Shown here: piece by piece, positions 6,411-12,356 of the stretch
How positions within the stretch are numbered: the first letter of the stretch is position 1
Layout: every line of letters starts with the position of its first letter
DNA from: an uncultured Porphyromonadaceae bacterium
Lineage (GTDB): Bacteria; Bacteroidota; Bacteroidia; Bacteroidales; Muribaculaceae
Direction: 5' to 3'
DNA length: 17,538 nucleotides
Assembly (NCBI GenBank): GCA_900552325.1
Contig: URZG01000013.1
Coordinates: forward strand, 1 to 17,538
Translations under genes and position numbers: made by a program
The notes under the pieces: generated by a model
The model's input: only the letters and a program-made list of their open reading frames with translations
Database searches by the model: none
Told to the model about the DNA's origin: nothing

Positions 6411-8897
6411 ATGCCCGAACAAAAATTAATAATTTATATAGCTCCCCGCCGGGATTCTAAAGCCTGGGCGCGAACGGAGGAGGGATGGGGGGATTTTGCC
6501 CGCAGATTTTCCCCTCATAATGTGAGGCGGGTTAAGGAAACCACGGCGGAGTATCAGGCCATGACTAAGGACGACCGCGCCCGTATAAAGGACGCCGGAG
6601 GGTATGTTGGCGGCACACTCAAAGACGGTGTGCGAAAAAAAGGCAGCGTAGCGGATCGGTGTCTGTTAGTCCTGGATGCGGACCGCGCCGACAATGGAAC
6701 GTGGGATCAGGTTTGTGAAAAGTTCGCCGGGGTGGCCTCCCTGTGCCATACAACGTGCAGCCACACGCCCCAGGCTCCACGACTGCGGATTATATTTCCC
6801 CTGGACCGCGCGGTCAGCCCTGAGGAATACGGCGCAATCAGCCGCCGTGTAGCTCAGGAGATAGGGCTGGAGTATTTCGACGCCACGACACACGAGGTGA
6901 ACCGGATGATGTTTTGGCCGGTGGTGTGCCGTGATGGGGAATATTGGTGTGATGAGCAACCAGGCGTCCCCTTATGCGCTGATGAAGTGTTAGCCACCTA
7001 TGAAGATTGGCGCGACATGACGCGTTGGCCTGGTATGGACGGAGCCCAGGGGCATAGAGCCCAGGGAATGGATAAGGCCGCCGACCCTCTGGAAAAGCCG
7101 GGACTTATAGGCGCTTTTTGCCGTACCTACACAATGGCCGATGCGATAGAGAAGTTTTTACCCGACGTCTACGGCGCCACGACGTCCCCGGGGCGTTATA
7201 CTTACAAAGGGGGACACACTGCCGGCGGCCTGGTGATATATGGGGATAAGTTTGCCTACTCGCACCATGACACCGACCCGGCAGGGGGCAGGCTGTTAAA
7301 CGCATTTGACCTGGTGCGCCTCCATAAGTTCGGGAACCTGGACGACCAGGCGAAAACCGGTACCCCCGTTAACCGCCTCCCCTCATACTATGCAATGGAA
7401 AATTTTTGCATCTCGGATCCCGATATTAAGGCGGAAGCTGTGCGGGCGCAGACGGAAAAGGCCGCGGCAGATTTTGCCGGTATTGATCCGGAAACAATCG
7501 ACGCCCGGCGCGCAGACATTGAACGTGTATTAACTCGGTTGGAGGTAGACCGCAAAGGCCGAGTTTTACGGAATCCCTCAAACCTCAGAATAATACGAAC
7601 CGAAGACCCTTTGTTGCGACGTGTGCGCCGCAACGATTTCGACGGCTCCGACATGACGGAAACCGCCGAGTTTACCGGCGTCGATGACGGCACACTCTGC
7701 CGAGTGGATGACGGGACGTTGAAACGGATTAGCAGATATATATTCGCCACTTATGGGCTGGAGATTACGCCAAAGAAAGTTATGGAGGAACTGACGCCGC
7801 GTGAATCCTCCTGCGCCTGGCATCCGGTTAAAGAATTTATAGAGGCCGCGAAATGGGACGGCACACCCAGGGTTAACCGGCTGTTAATAGACTATCTCGG
7901 CGCCGAGGATTCACACCTGACAAAGGAAATAACCCGTAAATGGATTACCGCCGCGGTGATGAGGATATATGAGCCGGGCGCCGAATTCCACAACGTTTTG
8001 ACCCTAACGGGGCCGCAGGCAGTAGGCAAGAGTTATTTTCTACGACGGTTGGCGGTATGCCCTGAATGGTTCACCGATAATCTTAACCTGGCCGGGACAG
8101 ACGCACAGCGCAGGGAGGCCGCCCAGGGTAAATGGATTGTGGAATTGAACGAGTTAACCGGATTACGCCGCGCGGAGTGGCAAGCCTTAAAGGGCTATAT
8201 TTCGCAAAATACCGACCGCGGGCGCCTGGCCTATGCCGTTGCCGTATCTGAATCGCCCAGGCAGTTCGTTTTTGCCGCCTCAACCAACGATGACGCCTTT
8301 ATAAGAGAATCAGACAAAGGGAACCGCCGGTGGTGGATTGTGCCAGTGACCCGCCGCGGCAGGGATTGGCCGGATAATCCGGAGAAGTTAAAGGCCCTGC
8401 AGCATCAAATATGGGCGGAGGCTTACCGTATGTATTTAGAGGCTATGGCCGCCGGAGAGAATCTAAATGAACTTTCCCCGGAGAGCCGCGACGCTATGAG
8501 TAAAAGGCAGTTCGATTTCTCGGAAGATAACGACGAAGCACTACGTAAACAGATTGTGGATTATCTGGCTATTAATCCGCCCGTACTCTACAGCGCTATG
8601 ACAGATAAAGCCCGGAGGGGGTTTTATGCCGATGAAGAGGGCAATTTTCATGAAAGAGGTCCGGAGCGCCGCAGGCTGTTTTTCGCGCACGCCTTTATTA
8701 ACGATTATTACGGATTACCATCCGCGGCGGTGCGGCCTGAGAAAGGCACTGCGATAATAGGTAAGATTAACGCTATTATGCGCAGCTTACCGGGGTGGAA
8801 AAATCAAACCATCCGATATCCGGGGTTTCCTAACCCAGTAAAAGGTTTTAGCCGGACGGCCGGAGGGGATGGCGAAGAGGATGACGACATAATCTAA
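6411..8897 (+). CDS. Primase-helicase, VapE (virulence-associated protein E) type
   Basis: The 828-aa protein combines an N-terminal primase-like region with a C-terminal superfamily 3-like helicase. In the first ~220 residues, LLVLDADRAD (about 85-94), PRLRIIFPLDR and NRMMFWPVV are features of archaeo-eukaryotic-type primases encoded by mobile elements. A middle region (~225-330) links to the helicase. This begins near WDGTPRVNRLLIDYL and has Walker A GPQAVGKS (about 534-541), the acidic strand KWIVELNEL (about 574-582) and the sensor region FAASTNDDAFIRE...NRRWWIVP (about 622-645). Such proteins initiate replication of excised satellites and integrative elements, and in NBU1 a primase is also needed for excision. 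It lies directly upstream of the repeat-rich presumed origin. Confidence 0.92.
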   Translation: MPEQKLIIYIAPRRDSKAWARTEEGWGDFARRFSPHNVRRVKETTAEYQAMTKDDRARIKDAGGYVGGTLKDGVRKKGSVADRCLLVLDADRADNGTWDQVCEKFAGVASLCHTTCSHTPQAPRLRIIFPLDRAVSPEEYGAISRRVAQEIGLEYFDATTHEVNRMMFWPVVCRDGEYWCDEQPGVPLCADEVLATYEDWRDMTRWPGMDGAQGHRAQGMDKAADPLEKPGLIGAFCRTYTMADAIEKFLPDVYGATTSPGRYTYKGGHTAGGLVIYGDKFAYSHHDTDPAGGRLLNAFDLVRLHKFGNLDDQAKTGTPVNRLPSYYAMENFCISDPDIKAEAVRAQTEKAAADFAGIDPETIDARRADIERVLTRLEVDRKGRVLRNPSNLRIIRTEDPLLRRVRRNDFDGSDMTETAEFTGVDDGTLCRVDDGTLKRISRYIFATYGLEITPKKVMEELTPRESSCAWHPVKEFIEAAKWDGTPRVNRLLIDYLGAEDSHLTKEITRKWITAAVMRIYEPGAEFHNVLTLTGPQAVGKSYFLRRLAVCPEWFTDNLNLAGTDAQRREAAQGKWIVELNELTGLRRAEWQALKGYISQNTDRGRLAYAVAVSESPRQFVFAASTNDDAFIRESDKGNRRWWIVPVTRRGRDWPDNPEKLKALQHQIWAEAYRMYLEAMAAGENLNELSPESRDAMSKRQFDFSEDNDEALRKQIVDYLAINPPVLYSAMTDKARRGFYADEEGNFHERGPERRRLFFAHAFINDYYGLPSAAVRPEKGTAIIGKINAIMRSLPGWKNQTIRYPGFPNPVKGFSRTAGGDGEEDDDII

Positions 8898-8898
8898 A

Positions 8899-8925
8899 GT
8901 TACCTGGCCGCCGGTTACCTGGCCG
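8899..8925 (+). repeat. Direct repeat GTTACCTGGCCG x2
   Basis: Two copies of GTTACCTGGCCG (8899-8910 and 8914-8925) follow the primase stop at once, at the start of the presumed origin region. Confidence 0.8.
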
Positions 8926-8937
8926 CGCGGGATTTGC

Positions 8938-9240
8938 CGTATAACCGCGCAGGACTCGGTTATATAGATAGTTATACTTTCGGTTATATCATAAATAGCT
9001 ATAGAACAAATGAATATACTACATTGTAATTATGTAACTGATAATATTATATGTATATTTATTTTGTTATTTAGGTAAATTAGGCACGTAGGAAAAACCC
9101 GCGAAAATGCACGAAAACGCCTCCACACGCCTTGTGGCGCCTAATTGCGCACGTTAAACGCCTCCACACGCCTTGTGGCGCCTAAATCGCCTAATTGTGT
9201 ATTTACATACATATACGCGGTTATGGTTATACAGTTATCC
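8938..9240. other. Candidate replication origin (GGTTATA boxes, AT-rich tract, 30-base iterons)
   Basis: The region has GGTTATA-like boxes on both strands near 8939, 8958, 8970 and 8982, and again at 9220-9239. Between them lies a very AT-rich tract (about 8985-9080) and two 30-base direct repeats (9115-9144 and 9156-9185). Short repeated boxes, an easily melted tract and larger iterons directly downstream of a replication helicase gene are the layout of a theta-type origin. No protein-coding frame here is convincing. Confidence 0.55.
9115..9185 (+). repeat. Two 30-base direct repeats, 41-base period
   Basis: Copies at 9115-9144 and 9156-9185 are identical. Each holds a short inverted repeat CCACA...TGTGG and ends in GGCGCCTAA. 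With only two copies and an 11-base gap they look like iterons, not a CRISPR array. Confidence 0.85.
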
Positions 9241-9247
9241 CGCGCCT

Positions 9248-9800
9248 CAGTCCGCCCAGGTATTGAGGGGGAACCCCTGGCCCCCGGTTTGCCTGGCCGC
9301 CCCGAGGCAGCGGGCCAATCGGAAATTCGACCGGCGCAATTTTGCGTTCATTGCAGGGGGGAGATTTACGAGAATCCGCAATTGGTTTTTCGTCCGTCGC
9401 CAAAGAGGCACCAAATTTGCCCGCTGTTGCGATTCTTTTGCAAAAATGATAATCTGATCACAAAAGGCAATAAAATGCGACACGGCGCAAATTTACGGCC
9501 TTTTTGGCGATGTTTGCGGTTTGTTTCCCTCTTGCGGTTTACAGTCCGCCCAGGTATTGAGGGAAAACCTGGCCCCCGGTTTGCATGGACGGCCAAAGGC
9601 CTAAAGCTATAAACGCTTCAAATTTGCCCGCTGTTGCGATTCTTTTGCAAAAATGATAATCTTATCACAAAAGGCAATAAAATGCGACACAGCGCAAATT
9701 TGCGGCCTTTTTGGCGATGTTTGCTGTTTGTTTCCCTCTTGCGGTTTACAGTTCGCCCAGGTATTGAGGGAAAAACCTGGCTCCCGGTTTGCATGGACGG
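9248..9800 (+). repeat. Long direct-repeat array: two ~181-base copies plus a ~47-base partial
   Basis: Full copies lie at 9412-9592 and 9619-9800 (period 207) with about six single-base differences and one indel. A partial copy of their last ~47 bases is at 9248-9294. Each full copy contains an imperfect inverted pair (AAATTTGC with GCTGT near the start, mirrored about 80 bases later) and TTTTGCAAAA. Copy 2 has TGATAATCTTATCA, which is TGATAATCTGATCA in copy 1. A shared hairpin CCAGGT...ACCTGG lies in the tail. Frames of 70-155 codons cross the array on both strands but start at TTG or change frame at the indel, so I do not call genes. Confidence 0.85.
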
Positions 9801-9832
9801 TTTGCGCGGAGCAGTTTTTTATTGTCAAAAAC

Positions 9833-9863
9833 TTTGCGGTGCCAAAAATTTGCAGTAGATTTG
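9833..9863 (+). promoter_or_regulatory. Promoter of the charged helical protein gene
   Basis: TTTG at 9833-9836, 19 bases, TAGATTTG at 9856-9863: an exact Bacteroidetes promoter. Transcription would begin near 9870, giving a leader of about 144 bases before ATG 10014. Confidence 0.75.
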
Positions 9864-9867
9864 CAGC

Positions 9868-10017
9868 TCCTAAATGTTGAGCGACCGCCGCAAGCGGTTG
9901 TAAGTACCTTATTTGCCCTTTGCATGGTGGCGGGATCGGAAACGACCGCGCGGTTACTCAACAACCGAGGACACCTAACCGGGGGGCTTTTTTATTTCCT
10001 AAATGTTGAGATTATGA
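9868..10017 (+). other. Leader with duplicated motif and two mini-ORFs
   Basis: TCCTAAATGTTGAG occurs at 9868-9881 and 9997-10010. Each copy opens a tiny ORF: ATG 9874 encodes MLSDRRKRL and stops at 9903; ATG 10003 encodes MLRL and its TGA (10015-10017) overlaps the real start ATG 10014. Small hairpins (ACCGC-loop-GCGGT near 9883-9897, CGGTT-loop-AACCG near 9951-9967) and a G6-C-T6 run lie between. The layout suggests translational control of the downstream gene. Confidence 0.5.
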
Positions 10018-10535
10018 ACCCTAACCCCACCCCGAGCCGACAGCACCGCCCGAGCAGGTTTGCCCGGCTCCTGGAGCAACTGAACCAAGCGCGGCAAGAA
10101 AGAGCGGCCGCCGTATCTTTTATTCTGACCATCAGACGTTGGGACGAATTTAAACAGTACATCAACCTGACGAGCTGCCGCGATTACGAGGAGTTGGAGC
10201 GCCAAATAATAAACGGCGCCCGTGAGGCCTACAGCCGGCAACGTCAGTACATCGAGACACACAAGCGCCACAGCGAGCCAAGCGACTATGCGGAAGTTAA
10301 AGAGCTCCGCAAACAGGCGCGCACCGCCCACGACGAATTGCTTGGGGCGCGTAACACCCTGCGCATATATGCCCAGGATATAAACAGACAACGTGCGCAG
10401 CTCATTAAGGAGCGTGAGCGCGCCGGAACCTGGCAGGACTGTTATAACGACCTATACGCCCGCGCGGTGGGTAGTATGCCGCCCGGGGATATGCGCGCGC
10501 ACCGCGAATTTGTGCGGCGTGTGACCCGGCGCTGA
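10014..10535 (+). CDS. Unknown charged, helical protein (coiled-coil-like), 173 aa
   Basis: The protein begins MNPNPTPSRQHRPSRFARLL and is very rich in Arg, Glu, Gln and Ala. Long helical stretches (residues ~17-40, ~60-90, ~92-140) such as VKELRKQARTAHDELL and DINRQRAQLIKERERAG look like coiled coil. There is no signal peptide, membrane segment or catalytic motif. It is the last protein gene of the element, with its own promoter and a long leader, and is the most likely accessory or cargo gene. It could be a DNA-binding or packaging/mobilisation helper, but nothing in the sequence proves that. An in-frame upstream extension to 9789 exists but would start before the promoter, so I reject it. 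Confidence 0.75.
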   Translation: MNPNPTPSRQHRPSRFARLLEQLNQARQERAAAVSFILTIRRWDEFKQYINLTSCRDYEELERQIINGAREAYSRQRQYIETHKRHSEPSDYAEVKELRKQARTAHDELLGARNTLRIYAQDINRQRAQLIKERERAGTWQDCYNDLYARAVGSMPPGDMRAHREFVRRVTRR

Positions 10536-10579
10536 TCACCATCCCGCGCACATCGGTTATACCTGGGCCTGCAGTCACG

Positions 10580-10608
10580 ATGTGGCGATTTAGGCCACAT
10601 TTGATTTT
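10580..10608 (+). terminator. Terminator after the charged helical protein gene
   Basis: Arms ATGTGGC (10580-10586) and GCCACAT (10594-10600) form a 7-bp stem with a 7-base loop, followed by TTGATTTT, about 45 bases after the stop codon. Confidence 0.65.
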
Positions 10609-10636
10609 GAAGTATGGAAAATATTCACTAACTTTG
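10606..10636 (+). promoter_or_regulatory. Promoter of a short transcript at the element's right end
   Basis: TTTG at 10606-10609, 19 bases, TAACTTTG at 10629-10636: an exact Bacteroidetes promoter immediately after the preceding terminator, with start expected near 10643. Confidence 0.75.
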
Positions 10637-10642
10637 CGCCAT

Positions 10643-10785
10643 ACATCCACGGCATGCCATGTGGGAAATTTAACACGACACAGGCCCCGCGGAATCCCCG
10701 TTGGCGTTGAATCGAAGAGAAGAATTTAGCGCACGGAAGAACCCCGTCAGCCTCCCGATTTAGGGCCCGGCGGGGTTTATTTTTG
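10643..10785 (+). ncRNA. Candidate small RNA (or 18-codon mRNA) of ~140 nt
   Basis: A consensus promoter and an intrinsic terminator (10740-10784) frame about 140 transcribed bases with no sizeable ORF. The only start codon soon after the promoter, ATG 10653, gives an 18-residue peptide (MPCGKFNTTQAPRNPRWR) ending at 10709. The unit lies between the last protein gene and the right arm site. Either a regulatory RNA or a mini-protein is possible. I do not recognise a known RNA family. Confidence 0.5.
10740..10784 (+). terminator. Terminator of the short right-end transcript
   Basis: AACCCCG (10740-10746) pairs with CGGGGTT (10771-10777) around a GC-rich loop that may pair further, followed by TATTTTTG. 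Confidence 0.7.
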
Positions 10786-10788
10786 CGC

Positions 10789-10813
10789 TTGGTAGTCATT
10801 TGGTAGTCAAAAA
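10789..10813 (+). repeat. Putative integrase arm site, right
   Basis: Perfect 25-base copy of 3625-3649 in the same orientation, 55 bases inside the right att core. In the circular form the two copies would flank the joined att site. Confidence 0.65.
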
Positions 10814-10823
10814 CGGGATATGT

Positions 10824-10862
10824 AAAAATCGCAAACGTTGACAATCAGACGTTTGCGATTTT
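10824..10862 (-). terminator. Replacement tRNA-Leu terminator carried by the element
   Basis: A 14-bp perfect stem (arms 10862-10849 and 10838-10825, 10-base loop) begins 7 bases after the tRNA 3' end when read on the minus strand, and its descending arm ends in TTTTT. It lies inside the element, so the element brings a working terminator for the tRNA it reconstitutes. Confidence 0.8.
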
Positions 10863-10867
10863 CATGT

Positions 10868-10885
10868 GTAGCCGAAGTGGGACTC
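10868..10885 (+). repeat. attR core (within tRNA-Leu 3' end)
   Basis: The 18-base copy identical to attL core covers the discriminator, the 3' acceptor strand and the 3' side of the T stem of tRNA-Leu. Confidence 0.88.
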
Positions 10886-10951
10886 GAACCCACACAGCCT
10901 AATGGCCAAGGGATTTTAAGTCCCTCGTGTCTACCATTCCACCATTCGGCC
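10869..10951 (-). tRNA. tRNA-Leu (anticodon UAA)
   Basis: The minus strand folds as a class II tRNA: acceptor GGCCGAA with TTCGGCT (G1-U72 as in E. coli tRNA-Leu UAA), the TGGTGGAAT D-arm start, anticodon stem AGGGA/TCCCT with loop CTTAAAA giving anticodon TAA (10918-10916), a long variable arm (GGCCATTAGGCTG) and T loop TTCGAGT in stem GTGGG/CCCAC. CCA is not encoded. The 3' end overlaps the element's att core, and the gene is intact. Confidence 0.96.
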
Positions 10952-10987
10952 GACCTTGCGGAGCGGCATAACCGCCGCCTCACGATG

Positions 10988-11018
10988 CAAAATTACGGAG
11001 AATTCCGATAACTGCAAA
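10988..11018 (-). promoter_or_regulatory. tRNA-Leu promoter
   Basis: On the minus strand, TTTG (11018-11015), 19 bases, TAATTTTG (10995-10988) is an exact Bacteroidetes promoter. Its start near 10981 gives a ~30-base 5' leader before the mature tRNA. Confidence 0.75.
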
Positions 11019-11077
11019 ATTTTTAAGCGCTATCTGCGATATATTGCCCGGTTTGATCCGGGATGATCGTCGCGGGT

Positions 11078-12349
11078 TTACTTTGTGGCGAGGCAGGAAT
11101 CGAGGAGGGCGGTGAGGCGCTCGCGGGAACAGTGGCGGTAGATGAGCACGAGTTTGATCATGCGGTCGCCCAGCTCGGGATCCCAGTCGCGGTCGAATGA
11201 GGGATCTGCGGCGCGGAGCGAGGCGATATCCTCGGCCGGTGCGGTGGCGTACCAGAGGCCGGCCTGGGTGATCTTTTTCTGAGAACCCACTGTCTCGAAA
11301 AGAACCGACATATCGGGATTGTTCGAGAAGTAAACCACACCCTTGCAGCGGATTACGTCGCGGGACCATTCGTCGGCCAGCATACGGTCGAACTTGTTGA
11401 AATCGAATGGTGCGCGGCGGTAGTAGACGAAGGTCTGTATGCCGTATTCTTCGGTGTGGGAGCAAGGGCACGATGCGTCGTGGTGGTGATGGTGGCCGCA
11501 GGTGCAGGTCTCCCCTTCGCCGTGATGATGGTGGTGTTCGTGATCATGATGATCGTGATCGTGTTCGTGATCGTGACAGTGCTCGTGGTGGTGGCGTGCG
11601 CGGTGTTCCTCCTCTTCGGTCATCACGCGGTCAAGGCCCTGCACCCATGCGGCCTGAGTGGCCACGCGGGGGAAGGAGAAGAGGTCGGTGTGGATGATAC
11701 GTTCCAGCGGCACGTCGGAATAGTCGCAGGTGAAGATCTCCGCGCCGGGGTTGAGGGCTGCTACCACCTCGCGGGTGGCCTCGAGCCGTTCCGGGGTCAC
11801 GGAGGATGCCTTGTTGAGCAGGACGATGTTGCAGAACTCTATCTGATTGGCCACCAGGCGCTCGATGTCGTTGTCAGCCAGATCGTGTGAGGTGAGTGCG
11901 TTGCCGCCGTCGAACTCGTCGGCCAGTCGGAGAGCGTCGACCACCGTCACTATGGCGTCGATGCGTGGAATCCCGTGGGCGCAGACCTCCGGACCCATTG
12001 TGGGGAAGGAACAGATGGTGCGTGCGATGGGTTCCGGCTCGCAGATACCCGATGCCTCGATGACTATGTAGTCGAACTTGCCGGTGGCCATGATGCCGCG
12101 CAGCTGTTCCACGAGATCCATCTGCAGCGAGCAGCAGATACAGCCGTTCTGCAGGGCCACGAGCGACTGGTCGGCCTCGGCCACCACGCCCCCTTTCTGG
12201 ATGAGCGAGGCGTCGATATTGACCTCGCCGATGTCGTTGACAATCACGGCGAAGCGTATTCCGGCGGTATTTTTGAGTATGTTGTTTACAAGAGTAGTCT
12301 TCCCGCTTCCGAGGTAACCGGTAAGCAGGAGCACGGGGGTGAATTTCAT
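11078..12349 (-). CDS. COG0523/CobW-family GTPase, putative metal (zinc) chaperone
   Basis: The 423-aa protein belongs to the G3E GTPases that deliver metal ions to client proteins. Walker A GYLGSGKTT lies at 11-19, the metal-binding CxCC motif (C70-I-C72-C73) after QNG, a VIEASGICEP switch region at 96-105 and a C-terminal CobW_C-type domain (~304-415). Between the two domains (249-298) is a long His-rich segment with two extra cysteine pairs, CTC (282-284) and CPC (294-296), likely a metal reservoir. The G4 motif reads NKAS (179-182) instead of the usual NKxD, so nucleotide specificity may be altered. It is the second gene of an operon, 7 bases after the GlmU-like gene. The metal is not shown by the sequence; zinc is the usual guess for His-rich members. 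Confidence 0.92.
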   Translation of the reverse strand: MKFTPVLLLTGYLGSGKTTLVNNILKNTAGIRFAVIVNDIGEVNIDASLIQKGGVVAEADQSLVALQNGCICCSLQMDLVEQLRGIMATGKFDYIVIEASGICEPEPIARTICSFPTMGPEVCAHGIPRIDAIVTVVDALRLADEFDGGNALTSHDLADNDIERLVANQIEFCNIVLLNKASSVTPERLEATREVVAALNPGAEIFTCDYSDVPLERIIHTDLFSFPRVATQAAWVQGLDRVMTEEEEHRARHHHEHCHDHEHDHDHHDHEHHHHHGEGETCTCGHHHHHDASCPCSHTEEYGIQTFVYYRRAPFDFNKFDRMLADEWSRDVIRCKGVVYFSNNPDMSVLFETVGSQKKITQAGLWYATAPAEDIASLRAADPSFDRDWDPELGDRMIKLVLIYRHCSRERLTALLDSCLATK

Positions 12350-12356
12350 CTTTCTG

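Larger units (their letters stand above)
3462..10885 (+). mobile_element. tRNA-Leu integrative element, ~7.4 kb (satellite or NBU-like, no relaxase)
   Basis: The ends are two direct copies of an 18-base core, GTAGCCGAAGTGGGACTC, at 3462-3479 and 10868-10885. The right copy is the 3' end of an intact tRNA-Leu(UAA) gene. A tyrosine integrase gene begins about 210 bases inside the left end. Excision would release a 7,406-base circle. Contents: integrase, a 180-aa unknown, an HTH protein, a 61-aa unknown, a primase-helicase, a repeat/origin region, a charged helical protein and a short terminated transcript. All genes run in one direction. Their codon use (many ATA, TTA and GGG/AGG codons, AT-rich gaps) differs from the GC-biased flanking genes, consistent with transfer. 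There is no relaxase, coupling protein, capsid, terminase or obvious resistance gene. Confidence 0.9.

Noticed and set aside
9115..9185. Possible CRISPR array
   Set aside because: There are only two copies with an 11-base gap, no spacer-sized intervals and no cas genes.
9145..9612. A 155-codon frame through the repeat region, and a similar 74-codon frame at 9634-9858
   Set aside because: Both rely on TTG starts, and the first crosses an iteron, a partial repeat and unrelated bases. Their similarity comes only from the DNA repeat. Of five base differences in the shared part, three are silent and two change residues, which is no clear sign of coding selection.
9789..10013. N-terminal extension of the 173-aa protein to 248 aa
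   Set aside because: It would begin inside the 181-base repeat and upstream of the consensus promoter at 9833-9863.
6383..10848. Shared 11-mer TTGACAATCAG upstream of the primase gene and in the replacement terminator loop
   Set aside because: It is short and AT-rich, and its two settings have no common layout; chance is sufficient.
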